DNA of 64,000 bases from Rhizobium esperanzae (GTDB taxonomy: Bacteria > Pseudomonadota > Alphaproteobacteria > Rhizobiales > Rhizobiaceae): NCBI RefSeq assembly GCF_002204185.1, contig NZ_MXPU01000005.1, positions 186,001 to 250,000 of the forward strand, given 5' to 3'. Positions 52,331 to 60,879 of this stretch are shown here, in pieces. Below the pieces are notes generated by a model. The model worked only from the letters and a program-made list of their open reading frames with translations. It ran no database searches and had not been told where the DNA came from. Positions within the stretch are counted from its first letter, which is position 1, and every line of letters starts with the position of its first letter. Both the position numbers and the translations under genes were made by a program.

Positions 52331-52819
52331 ATGGATGTCGATTTCACAGGCGGATGTCAGTGCGGCGCAATACGTTATGCGCTGAGCCAAAGACCGCAGA
52401 ATGTCCATGTCTGCCACTGCCGCATGTGCCAAAAGGCGGTCGGCGGACCGTTTGCGATCATCTGCCCGGTTCTGAAGCCGGCATTTCGGGTCACGCGCGG
52501 CACGATCAGTTATTTCATGAGTTCCGACGTTGGGCGGCGCGGCTTCTGCGCCGCCTGCGGCACGCCACTGACCTTCGACTATCCGGATGGCGACGACATC
52601 GGCGTTCTTGTCGGCACCTTGGATGATCCGAACCAGGCGCCTCCGGAAAATCAATACGGCAATGAGAGCCGCGTTGTCTGGTATTCCGGGCTGAGAGATG
52701 TTCCCGGTGACTCTCCCACCTATGCCGCTAACCCGGAAATGCGTCTGCGGATCAGCAGCACGAACCACCAACATCCGGATCACGAAACCGACGTCTGGCC
52801 GCCGGTCGACGCTAGGTGA
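52331..52819 (+). CDS. GFA/CENP-V family zinc-binding protein
   Basis: A 162-residue protein with the zinc-binding cysteines of the glutathione-dependent formaldehyde-activating (GFA) family: GGCQCGAIRY, CHCRMCQKAVGGP and GFCAACGTPLTF. Family members bind glutathione or protect against formaldehyde, but most are uncharacterised. ATG at 52331 follows GAGGG. Length is typical. It is a single-gene unit, convergent with the next gene. Confidence 0.85.
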   Translation: MDVDFTGGCQCGAIRYALSQRPQNVHVCHCRMCQKAVGGPFAIICPVLKPAFRVTRGTISYFMSSDVGRRGFCAACGTPLTFDYPDGDDIGVLVGTLDDPNQAPPENQYGNESRVVWYSGLRDVPGDSPTYAANPEMRLRISSTNHQHPDHETDVWPPVDAR

Positions 52820-52832
52820 TGGCGGGGCGGCT

Positions 52833-52856
52833 CGGCGGCGAAAAATAACGCCGCCG
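52833..52856. terminator. convergent stem-loop between GFA and DUF1236-like genes
   Basis: CGGCGGCG (52833-52840) pairs perfectly with CGCCGCCG (52849-52856) around AAAAATAA. It sits 13 bases past the GFA stop and 15 bases past the stop of the minus-strand gene, so it can serve both. No U tract follows the stem. Confidence 0.5.
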
Positions 52857-52871
52857 GGACCGCCTGCCGGT

Positions 52872-53660
52872 TTAAGCCTCGATGATGTAGACGATCGTCA
52901 AAGCATTCGGATCGACGATGACGATCCGGCCGTCCGCAAGGATGAAGAAGCGATAGCCTTCATATTGCGGCACGATTTTGACGATGCGTGGGGGCAGCGG
53001 GTCAAGCCGGACTTTCTTCGGAATTTTCACCCCGACGGAGACCGAGAAGTCCACTTCCTTCACCGGCTTGACATGGACCTCCTTTACGACCGTTCGAATT
53101 TCGGTCTGCTGCTCGACCGATATGTTGACGTTGGTTTTGGTGTTCGTCTGGTTGTTGGTCGTGGTGTTGTTGTTGACGTTGGTTTCCGACGAGCTCTTGT
53201 TTGTCGTCGTCGCATTCTGATCGCTCGGCTGCTTCGACGTATCGCCGCTCTGCGTGGTGGTGGTGCCGGATTTGGCGGCGGGCTTCTGTTCGGTCGTGGT
53301 GGCGCCGCTGGCGTCCGGCGATGCGGGCTTGGTTTCCGTCGAAGCCTTGCCCGGGGTGCTTCCGCTCGTCGAGCTGTTGTCGTTCGAAGGCTGTTCAGCG
53401 CTCTTTTTCATGTCGGAGCCCTGGCCGGATTTCTGCTGTGTCGTCTGACCCTTGCCCTGCGGGCAGGCCCCGGAAGCATCGGGGGTGCAGTCGGTCTTGC
53501 CGGCGCCGGATTGCGAACCGGAATCCGTGCTTTGAGAACCGGGCTGGGCTTGACCGCTGCTCTTGGTCGTGTCCTGCTGGGCCGCGGCCGGCAGTGTGGC
53601 AAGCGGCGACACGCTGAGCGACAGCGCAGCCAGAAGCATGGTGAGATGGTTGCTTTTCAT
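52872..53660 (-). CDS. exported Ser/Thr/Gln-rich protein with C-terminal DUF1236-like domain
   Basis: A 262-residue protein. A signal peptide (KSNHLTMLLAALSLSVSPLATL) ends near AAA-QQ. Residues about 30-170 are a low-complexity Ser/Thr/Gln/Gly/Pro region with an Asn/Thr-rich stretch (NVNNNTTTNNQTNTKTN). The last 90 residues form a small domain with VKEVHVKPVKEVDFSVSVG, PRIVKIVPQYEGYRFFIL and DGRIVIVDP, as in DUF1236 proteins of rhizobia. ATG at 53660 has GGAGA 6 bases upstream. The extended linker suggests an envelope protein reaching through the periplasm. Function is unknown. Confidence 0.68.
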   Translation of the reverse strand: MKSNHLTMLLAALSLSVSPLATLPAAAQQDTTKSSGQAQPGSQSTDSGSQSGAGKTDCTPDASGACPQGKGQTTQQKSGQGSDMKKSAEQPSNDNSSTSGSTPGKASTETKPASPDASGATTTEQKPAAKSGTTTTQSGDTSKQPSDQNATTTNKSSSETNVNNNTTTNNQTNTKTNVNISVEQQTEIRTVVKEVHVKPVKEVDFSVSVGVKIPKKVRLDPLPPRIVKIVPQYEGYRFFILADGRIVIVDPNALTIVYIIEA

Positions 53661-53757
53661 GATCATTCTCCGAAGTTTGAACGCGCGATGCCGCCCGCAT
53701 TCTCATGCGTGACATGCGCGCTCTGATTGTTGGAATGGCGGCTTTGCCGTCTGTTGG

Positions 53758-54153
53758 TCACTCGATGACCTGGATGACGGTCCGCGAGGAAGGTTCCACG
53801 ATCACACGCTGATCGTTGACGATCGCATATGCATATTTCGGATCGTCGGGAATTGGCGTTACGACGACGGTCTCCGGCAGGGGTTGTCCGACGACGACCT
53901 TCTCCTTCACCACGACGCGTTCAGCCGGGGCGGGAGCCTGCTCGACATAGGTCACCACCTTTGGCGGCGGCGGATCGATGACGCTGCCTGCGACGCCGCC
54001 GACGATGCCGCCGACGGCAGCACCCACCGGGCCGCCGACGATCGCACCCGTCGCGGCGCCGCCGACCGCACCTGTGACCGTCGACTGCTGCGCAAAGGCA
54101 GACGCCGATGCCAGCAGGATGCCAGCGGCAGTTGTTACTGCTTTGATATTCAT
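53758..54153 (-). CDS. exported glycine-zipper protein with DUF1236-like C-terminus
   Basis: A 131-residue protein with a signal peptide (NIKAVTTAAGILLASASAFA), then a glycine-zipper-like stretch (GGAATGAIVGGPVGAAVGGIVGG) and a C-terminal DUF1236-like end (YAYAIVNDQRVIVEPSSRTVIQVIE). Glycine zippers of this form insert in or span the outer membrane in other proteins. ATG at 54153 has GGAG about 8 bases upstream. It lies 97 bases upstream of the gene at 52872-53660 with the same C-terminal domain, so the two are probably related by duplication and may act together. Confidence 0.72.
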   Translation of the reverse strand: MNIKAVTTAAGILLASASAFAQQSTVTGAVGGAATGAIVGGPVGAAVGGIVGGVAGSVIDPPPPKVVTYVEQAPAPAERVVVKEKVVVGQPLPETVVVTPIPDDPKYAYAIVNDQRVIVEPSSRTVIQVIE

Positions 54154-54275
54154 CTGTTGCTCCATTGACGCGGTTGGTTCCACTGGAGTGCCAACCGGCT
54201 AACGGAGGAACGGTTCCGGAGTTAGGACTTGAGGCCGGGGCTTAGCCGACCTTGGTCCCAGCCGCCGACCCCTCG

Positions 54276-54548
54276 CTACTGCGTGGAGAAACGGCTCAGC
54301 ATCCGGTCGTGGACATTCTCCTCACCGACGATCATCGCGGCAAGTGCTATGGCTTTTTCGCGGTCGGCAGGCCTTGTTATATAGCCTTCGAGCAGCACGA
54401 CAGGGCCGAGCATCCTGACTTCGATAGCGCTACTGTCGATGTCGGGATCAGCGGAAAGGGCTGCTTCGATTGTTGCGATGGTTGCTGCCGAACTGTGGCC
54501 TTGCGAAAAGCGCTCTTCGTGGTTGTTGTTGTCGGGGCCGAACTTCAT
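54276..54548 (-). CDS. BON-domain protein
   Basis: A 90-residue protein consisting mainly of one BON domain: AATIATIEAALSADPDID, then IEVRMLGPVVLLEGYITRPADREKAIALA and GEENVHDRML. BON domains bind phospholipids or the cell envelope and occur in OsmY-type stress proteins, but no signal peptide is seen here. ATG at 54548 follows the strong site GGGAGGAGGAG; the open frame extending to 54752 is not needed. It belongs to a run of small envelope or stress genes. Confidence 0.8.
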   Translation of the reverse strand: MKFGPDNNNHEERFSQGHSSAATIATIEAALSADPDIDSSAIEVRMLGPVVLLEGYITRPADREKAIALAAMIVGEENVHDRMLSRFSTQ

Positions 54549-54818
54549 CTCCTCCTCCCGTTCCGCCCCTCCACGGACCTGCAGGTTACATGCATCTGTT
54601 ATATGAGCAGCGAATGTCGCCCTTCCAGTGCGACTTAGGTCCGGCTTTTCCCCGGCGTCACCTGCCTTAGATGCTTCCCGTCCGATTGAAGGACGTCTCG
54701 GGAAGGCCCTGGTCGTCGCGAAGCACTGCCGGGACCTCCTGCGAAGCGCCAACTCGCCGATCCTGGCGTCCGCGTTTCAGCGGATGGGAAAGGTTTCTTG
54801 TGGAGGGTAAATGAACGA

Positions 54819-55106
54819 ATGGCAATACAGACGGTCGGTATCGTGGACTGGCACACGAGCGAAGACTTCGCGCCTCTGATGCTTGTAATGGGCGGCCAGG
54901 AAAAACACAGGCTGGTCCGGTCGCTCGGCGAGGTCGCCGGCGCGCTTATCGCCGCCTGGCCGACGGATGACGGGCGGGAATATATTGCGGCTGTAAAGAC
55001 CTGCCTGGATGCGATCCAGGGCAATATTTCGCCCGATGTGGCGCGCGCCGCACTCATTCGCGCCGCGGAGGAAGCCGGAATACGGGTGATCGCGGTCGTT
55101 CACTGA
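54819..55106 (+). CDS. DUF982 family protein
   Basis: A 95-residue protein of the DUF982 type, a small family expanded in Rhizobium: WHTSEDFAPLMLVMGGQEKHRLVRSLGEVAGALIAAWP, then GREYIAAVKTCLDAIQG and a final helix. The role is unknown. ATG at 54819 follows GGAGGG at 11 bases. It is divergent from the BON gene, sharing a 270-bp promoter region. No other gene is credible in 55107-55376. Confidence 0.75.
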   Translation: MAIQTVGIVDWHTSEDFAPLMLVMGGQEKHRLVRSLGEVAGALIAAWPTDDGREYIAAVKTCLDAIQGNISPDVARAALIRAAEEAGIRVIAVVH

Positions 55107-55376
55107 GACAGTGAGATGAGCCGGCGGCCTATGCACAGCGCCGTTCGGGCCGCATGAAATAATGGAGCCGCCGGCGATCGTCGGCTTACCCGCTGCCGTG
55201 CCGCCGCGCGCAATCGGATCTCGGAAGGTTGTCTCGAGGTATTGTGGATCGCACAGAGCATAGGGATTCAGTGTCACCATTGGCTCTCCGCCCTTGTCCC
55301 CGCAGCAACTGAGCAATTCTCTGGCGCAAGCTTAGAAACGCCTTCCGATCCCTATGTACCTGTCGTTTTCCTGTGG

Positions 55377-56744
55377 TCACCCCTCCGGGAGCGACGAAAA
55401 CCGGCTTGCGTCGAACGGACCTGTGGCGGCGACCGGAACGGGATTGTCGTCTGAAGCCGCGACATTCGCCTCGCGATGGACCGTGCGTGGGGAAAGGCGA
55501 GGCGCGCTCAAGCCAATCGCCGCGCCGGGAGAATGCAGCGCCCATTGCATCAGCGCCGCTTCGGACGTCGATCCAAGGAAATCTGCGTCTTCCCACGACG
55601 CGGTCATCGGCAGGGAGGCGATCATGTCGGCGCCCTGCCTGGAGGTCTGCGGTGCGGCAACGACGGGCTGGAAGCGTGCGTGAGCCGGCAATGCGGGCGG
55701 CCGTCTCTCCGGAAGTGCTGCAATCGGGCCGATCGAGGCAGTCACCAGTTTGTCGTCCGCGCCCGCGTCCAGGGCGAGGGGGCGCATCGCCGGTATCGGA
55801 ATCGGGAGAGATGAAAGGTCGGGAGCGGCGCCTTTGTCATCGCGCTCGGCCGCGCCGGTCTGCTGCGCTAGCGCATTCAACGCCCGGCTTCTCGACGTCG
55901 GCAGCAGCGCCGTCACCAGCTTGTTGTCCGTGGTGCCGCCGCTCGGGGTGGCGGAGGCTCCCGTGTCTTCGTCTTCTCCGGCGGTGCTGGCGATCTCGAT
56001 CGAGCTGGAGCTGACGCGCTTCCTGTAGTTCGCAACCGCCTGACTGTATCCCGGCAGCGGCCGGCCATCGGCCGGAAGATGCATCGTCTTCCCATTCGGG
56101 AATATGCGCGCGAGTTCCTGCCGGGACATACGGGGCCAGGCCCGGACATTGCCGACATCGAGATGCACGAAGGGCGATCCCGACGTCGGATAATATCCGA
56201 CACCGCCGACCTGCATCTGCATGGCAATGGCACGCAGTGTCGCAAGCTTCACGCCGGGAACGTAGAAATCCATCGCCTTGCCCAGCATGTGCTGGCTCTT
56301 CTTGGCGACGCCAGTGCTGCGCGAGCGGTTGCGCAGCATGTTGTTGGTCGCAGGGGAACGATAGGCGGAGACGACATGGATATAATCCTTGCCGCCGCTC
56401 TTCTTATACACCTCCCAGACCAGGTCGAGCAGCCGCGGATCCATCCGGGTCGGCTCGTTCCTTCGCCAGTCGCGCAGGAACCGGTTGATCTGGGCGAGGC
56501 CCCTTGAATCGAACTTTCCATCCCGCTTGTAGGTAATCGTCGCCCTTTCGCCCGTGTGGGTAAAGAACAGCTTCAGCGCCCGATCTTCCGCCGAGGCGAG
56601 GGATGCAGAACCGGCAAGTGCCGGCAGCGCAAACAGAGCCGGCAGAACGGTCTGCGCCGCGAAGCGTTTGGCACGCGACAGGAGCGCGGCAATTCCGCCC
56701 AAGGCTTCACCCGATAAACCCTGTGAATACTCCAACACCAACAA
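55377..56744 (-). CDS. DUF882/peptidase M15-like cell-wall protein
   Basis: A protein of up to 455 residues with a hydrophobic signal-anchor (TVLPALFALPALAGSASLASA). An M15A_2/DUF882 (YcbK-like) domain covers about 55-215: LKLFFTHTGE, HVVSAYRSPATN, the metal-ligand-like SQHMLGKAMDFYVPG and SPFVHLDVGNVR. The last 240 residues are a low-complexity Ser/Ala/Pro-rich tail. The domain resembles LAS-type D,D-peptidases, so peptidoglycan cleavage or binding is likely. Several TTG and GTG codons crowd the N-terminus (56744 to about 56735) and the exact start is uncertain. Confidence 0.78.
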   Translation of the reverse strand: MLVLEYSQGLSGEALGGIAALLSRAKRFAAQTVLPALFALPALAGSASLASAEDRALKLFFTHTGERATITYKRDGKFDSRGLAQINRFLRDWRRNEPTRMDPRLLDLVWEVYKKSGGKDYIHVVSAYRSPATNNMLRNRSRSTGVAKKSQHMLGKAMDFYVPGVKLATLRAIAMQMQVGGVGYYPTSGSPFVHLDVGNVRAWPRMSRQELARIFPNGKTMHLPADGRPLPGYSQAVANYRKRVSSSSIEIASTAGEDEDTGASATPSGGTTDNKLVTALLPTSRSRALNALAQQTGAAERDDKGAAPDLSSLPIPIPAMRPLALDAGADDKLVTASIGPIAALPERRPPALPAHARFQPVVAAPQTSRQGADMIASLPMTASWEDADFLGSTSEAALMQWALHSPGAAIGLSAPRLSPRTVHREANVAASDDNPVPVAATGPFDASRFSSLPEG

Positions 56745-56907
56745 TCCCGTCCCACACCAAACATTCGACGGGCGGAAACCTCCGCATCCATCAGGCCCAG
56801 TAAAGCCAGCTTATGGTCAACAAAATGCTAACGAGCGCATGTGGAGGTTTGGCGAATTGAAGATGTGGGCCCTCGAGGCGTCAAGCTCGTGAATGTGCGC
56901 ACCACTT

Positions 56908-57016
56908 TAAGCTTGATCTGGGTGAGGCGGTTTGGATCGAACCTTCCGTCGCGCCCCTCTCGCCCGTATACGTGAAGAACAGTTTCAGGGCACGACCTTC
57001 CGATCAGGCTCGCCAT
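56908..57016 (-). pseudogene. remnant of a second DUF882 gene
   Basis: This stretch closely resembles the start of the DUF882 domain encoded at about 56470-56600. In one frame it reads GRALKLFFTYTGER and in another RDGRFDPNRLTQIKLKV, against DRALKLFFTHTGER and KRDGKFDSRGLAQINRF in the intact gene. The piece between them (about six codons plus one base) is missing. Nothing else of the gene is present. It is a degenerate tandem-duplicate fragment in the 327-bp gap 56745-57071. Confidence 0.6.
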
Positions 57017-57071
57017 CGCCGTCTGATCATCTTACCCGCCCGCGGGACTGAATGAGCAACAAAAGGGACTA

Positions 57072-58589
57072 TCAAATGCCGGCCAATGGCGAAACAGCCG
57101 GGCCATTCAAAGCGGTGCCGTCGACGGCGAAATGTGAGCCATGGCAAGGACAATCCCAGCAGCGCTCAAGGGAATTCCAGTGCACGTGGCAGCCTATGTG
57201 TGTGCAAGATGCCGATTGTTTGTAGAGCACCCCAGCCTCTGTTCGGAAGGCGGCGATCTTGGTCAGCCCCTCCCGGACAATGGCGCCTTCGCCGGGCTGC
57301 AACTTGTCGACGGAATCGAGTTCGCCAGGCGCGACATACTCTGCGAAATTCTTGATCGCCGTCGCATTCTCCATCAGGTAATCGCCGATCGCCCGGGGCG
57401 TCTTCCGCGAGGGCTCGTAAAGTTCCCGCCACGGACTGTCGCCATTGAGCACGAGATCGCGGATCAACAGTGAAGCGACCACGCCATGGGTCATGCCTTC
57501 GCCGGAATCGCCGGTCACGACGAACACGCGTTGATTGCCGGGATTGCGGCCGATGAAGCCGGCGTAGTCGATCGTCTCCATCACCTGCCCAGACCAGCGA
57601 TGGGTCTCGGCTCCAATATCCGGCATCAGACGCCTGGTCCAGGCCGTCAAGGCAGCAAAGCGCTCTCCGGCATCGTCGACAGCGCCGGTTTTGTGGTCTT
57701 CACCGCCGACGATGAGAAAGTCCGTCGCGCCGTCACCGGGTTGCAGACGCACGTAATGATAGGGATCTTCCATGTCCCAATAGAGCCCATCTGCGATCGC
57801 CCCGCGTTCGATCTCGAAAGCCATCGCGTAGGTCCGATACGGCGCTTGCTTGGTGTGAATGGCGACACGGTCATTGATCGGCGAATTGGTGGCGACCACT
57901 GCCCATTTGCCGGTGATGCTGAAGCCGGAGTCCGTCGACACACGAACACCGCCTTCGGTCTCCTCGACCTGCTCGACCACTGTGTCGCAGAAGAGTTTGC
58001 CGCCGCGAGCGCGAATGCCCGCCGTCAGCCCACGGAGATATTTGAGCGGATGGAATGTCGCCTGACTGGCATAACGAAGCGCGGGTGTCGCAGCGCACCC
58101 CGCAAATGGCAGGCCTGTGACTTTTTCGACCGCGGCGCCGATTCGCAGTGCAGCGTCGAATTCGCGTTTGAGATCGGTTTCCTCTCCTTGGGACGATGGA
58201 AACAGGAACCCGTCGACACGTCTGAAATCACAGTCGATACCTTCGGTCCCCCGGATCGCCTCTATACGGTCGATCGCCGCCGATTGGCTCTCATAAAACC
58301 GGCGAGCCAGGTCGCGCCCTCGAAGATCAATCAACTTGGAAAAATAGTCGTCGCAAATGGATGACAGATGCGCCGTCGTGCGGGCCGTCATGCCGCTGCC
58401 TATCTGGCCGCGATCGATGACATCAACCTTCTGTCCTGCAAGGGCGAGTTCGTACGCTACCGACAAGCCGGCAATTCCGGAGCCGATGACAACGACATCG
58501 GCCTCATCATTCCCAGTGAGTGGAGTGGCGTCGGGCATAACCCTGAGCGAGGCCCACAAGGAGACAGTTCTTTCGTCGCTCACATTCAT
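57072..58589 (-). CDS. FAD-dependent oxidoreductase with C-terminal Rieske [2Fe-2S] domain
   Basis: A 505-residue fusion. The N-terminal DAO-type domain has the dinucleotide loop DVVVIGSGIAGLSVAYELA (about residues 30-50) and DRGQIGSGMTARTTAHL. The FAD C-terminal part contains VFVVTGDSGEGMTHG. Residues about 420-505 form a Rieske domain with the ligands CTHIGC and CPCHGSHF. Such proteins resemble glycine betaine or amino-acid oxidases coupled to an electron chain; the substrate is unknown. ATG at 58589 has GGAG about 9 bases upstream; an ATG 9 bases earlier is possible. The frame is open to 59012 without domain sequence. Confidence 0.85.
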   Translation of the reverse strand: MNVSDERTVSLWASLRVMPDATPLTGNDEADVVVIGSGIAGLSVAYELALAGQKVDVIDRGQIGSGMTARTTAHLSSICDDYFSKLIDLRGRDLARRFYESQSAAIDRIEAIRGTEGIDCDFRRVDGFLFPSSQGEETDLKREFDAALRIGAAVEKVTGLPFAGCAATPALRYASQATFHPLKYLRGLTAGIRARGGKLFCDTVVEQVEETEGGVRVSTDSGFSITGKWAVVATNSPINDRVAIHTKQAPYRTYAMAFEIERGAIADGLYWDMEDPYHYVRLQPGDGATDFLIVGGEDHKTGAVDDAGERFAALTAWTRRLMPDIGAETHRWSGQVMETIDYAGFIGRNPGNQRVFVVTGDSGEGMTHGVVASLLIRDLVLNGDSPWRELYEPSRKTPRAIGDYLMENATAIKNFAEYVAPGELDSVDKLQPGEGAIVREGLTKIAAFRTEAGVLYKQSASCTHIGCHVHWNSLERCWDCPCHGSHFAVDGTALNGPAVSPLAGI

Positions 58590-58723
58590 GGCGCACATCT
58601 CCGAACAAGTATTTCCTAAATTGAAGAAGGCACGCAAAAGTTCCGCCGGGACCCTGCCAAACCTGCCCATTGGCAGACGGGGGCGAATGGAATCCGCCAC
58701 GAAGGCCGAATACCATCGACAGC

Positions 58724-60577
58724 CTATTGCGGCGGAAGGCCGGCGCGCGCAAGGTCTGCCGCGGCGTGATCCATAATAGAAGGATCTCGGAAGTTCCAGG
58801 TCTGCCGCCACGACTGGATCGTCGCAGTCGGAGCTGACTTGAGCATCTTCTCGACGGCAGCTCGGGCGTCTGCCTCGCGTCCGAGGCGCACATAGGCGAT
58901 GGCTAGTTGCAATGGTGCGTCGGCGAAATCTGTTGTCTTCAAAACCGCAACTGCATCTTCGTTCTTGCCAAGCACGATGTAGATAAAACCTCGCACATAG
59001 TTGAAAAACCAAGATAGCGCAGGATCCCGCGCGGCCGCAGCGTCGGTCAGCTCCAGCGCCTTTTCGGTTTGACCGGCTTGTAGAAAGATACTCCCTGCGT
59101 CAGTAAGCGTGAACGCATTGTAGGGTGCCACCGCAATGGCTTTGTTCATTGCCGCAACAGCGCCATCATGGTCCCTTTTGAGAGTCAGGAGCCAAGCGTT
59201 GAGCCAATTTGCCAGTCTCACCACTTGCGGGCTTAGATTCTTGTCTGCGAGGACCTGATTAACCAGTCGCTCCGCCTCCCGAAGATCGTCCTGCGGGTCG
59301 GAACTGTAGAGCAGCGCAGCGTTCAACCAGTGAGACCACCCCCATTCGACGGTCAAAAGAGGGGAGCCAGGGAATGTCTGCAGGCCCTGTCGTGAAATCT
59401 CACCGGATCGTTCGATACCTTCCTTCGTGTAGAGGTTCAATTGGCTTTCCGCGCGCAAGTAGTAGTCGTATTCAGCAAGATTGGTGCTATCCTTACCCCA
59501 GGCCTGACTGTAGTCCGCTTTGCGAATGGCTCCGAACTCGCCCGTCATCGCGCCCACGATCTTGCCGGTCAACTCATCCTGAAGCGCCCATGGGTCAGTT
59601 CCCGTTTTGTCGAAGCGGTCCGCCCAGACATGGTCTCCGGTTTTGGTGTTGATAAGCTGTGCAACGATGCGCACTCTATCGCCTTCCTTGCGTACGCTGC
59701 CCTCGACGACATAGCCGACGCCCAGCTCCTTGCCGATCTGGCGGATGTCGCCTTGCTTGCCCTCATACGCAAACGACGAAGTTCGCGAGACGACCGCAAT
59801 GTCAGAAAAGCGCGAGAGGATCGCGATGACGTCGTTCGCCAGCCCTTCTCCCATGTACCCAAGGCTCTTGTCGGCACTGAGATCAGCGAAGGGCAATACG
59901 GCGACAGAAGGAATCGTCCCGGAACCTGCAGGAGAGGTGATGGTCAGCGGATTCTGTAACGCCATCCATGCGGCCACCAAGGCGACGATGGTTGCCGCGG
60001 CCGCAATGGCCCACCATCGTCGGCCGATCCTGCGCTTGTGTCGAATGCGTCGGCGTGGCGCGGCGTCGATGCGCACTTGGTAGACATCGATAAGCTCTTC
60101 GATGTTCTTGACCTTCTGCCGTCCGACGGAATCGAAGGTAAATGCGAGTTTGTTCTCGACCTCCTTCGCCACCTTGCCGGAAACGCATATCCCGGCCGGT
60201 GGCGCGAGTTGCTCCAGCCTGGCCGCGACGTTTACGCCTTCGCCATAGCGGTCGTCACCGTCCACGATCACTTCGCCGATGTTGATACCAATGCGGACGT
60301 TGAACCTGTCCTCCTCAGGGACAGAGGCGTTGCGCTCGGTCATTCCGCGCTGCAGAGACACGGCACATTCGACTGCGTCGACCACGCTGCCGAACTCCGC
60401 GAGGAGGCCGTCGCCCATGAGCTTGAAGATGCGCCCATGATGCCGCGCAATCTCGGGCTCAAAAAGCTCGGTGCGGCGCGCTCGAAGACGGTCAAATGTG
60501 CCCGCTTCGTCTTGTTCCATAAGTGCGGAGTATCCGACCACGTCGGCGGCTAGAATTGCAGATAACCTGCGCTCCAT
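58724..60577 (-). CDS. class III adenylate/guanylate cyclase with TolB-like and TPR domains
   Basis: A 617-residue signalling protein. Residues 1-165 are a class III cyclase domain: ILAADVVGYSALM (metal-binding Asp), FKLMGDGLLAEF and NVRIGINIGEVIVDGDDRYGEGVNVAARLE. One membrane helix follows (about 187-205), then a TolB-N/FlgO-like domain (SVAVLPFADLSADKSLGYMGEG, VVEGSVRKEGDRVRI, about 220-350) and TPR-type repeats (about 380-600). This layout is common and multi-copy in rhizobia. It likely makes cAMP in response to an unknown periplasmic or protein signal. Its C-terminal half shares its design with the SARP-like regulator at 29388. Confidence 0.87.
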   Translation of the reverse strand: MERRLSAILAADVVGYSALMEQDEAGTFDRLRARRTELFEPEIARHHGRIFKLMGDGLLAEFGSVVDAVECAVSLQRGMTERNASVPEEDRFNVRIGINIGEVIVDGDDRYGEGVNVAARLEQLAPPAGICVSGKVAKEVENKLAFTFDSVGRQKVKNIEELIDVYQVRIDAAPRRRIRHKRRIGRRWWAIAAAATIVALVAAWMALQNPLTITSPAGSGTIPSVAVLPFADLSADKSLGYMGEGLANDVIAILSRFSDIAVVSRTSSFAYEGKQGDIRQIGKELGVGYVVEGSVRKEGDRVRIVAQLINTKTGDHVWADRFDKTGTDPWALQDELTGKIVGAMTGEFGAIRKADYSQAWGKDSTNLAEYDYYLRAESQLNLYTKEGIERSGEISRQGLQTFPGSPLLTVEWGWSHWLNAALLYSSDPQDDLREAERLVNQVLADKNLSPQVVRLANWLNAWLLTLKRDHDGAVAAMNKAIAVAPYNAFTLTDAGSIFLQAGQTEKALELTDAAAARDPALSWFFNYVRGFIYIVLGKNEDAVAVLKTTDFADAPLQLAIAYVRLGREADARAAVEKMLKSAPTATIQSWRQTWNFRDPSIMDHAAADLARAGLPPQ

Positions 60578-60879
60578 GTCTCAATCCCCCGACATGAATT
60601 CTCCCCAGACAGTATACACGATGTTGCCGCATGTTTCAGCGGTGGCTAATAAACATCCGTCGAGCGTTCGATCGGTGGTGACCGACGCCGCTGCGGCTCT
60701 GAAACCGGGAATGGAACGGCACGCTATCGGATCGAAGATCACCGGAATGTATGCCGGCTCGATCGGCTGCAGCGACTTCCGCTATGGGAATGGAAAGCGG
60801 AGCACGCTCATCGTCTTCTTCCATGTCATGCGCGACGAGAACCAACTCATCGAGGCGATGGGTATGCCTAAATCCGGAT
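60578..60879. other. 302-bp region between cyclase and acyltransferase genes
   Basis: A plus-strand frame at 60576-61073 is open but overlaps the acyltransferase gene antisense and matches no family. No ribosome site or hairpin stands out. This is probably the promoter region of the leftward cyclase gene plus the 3' end of the leftward acyltransferase transcript. Confidence 0.4.
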
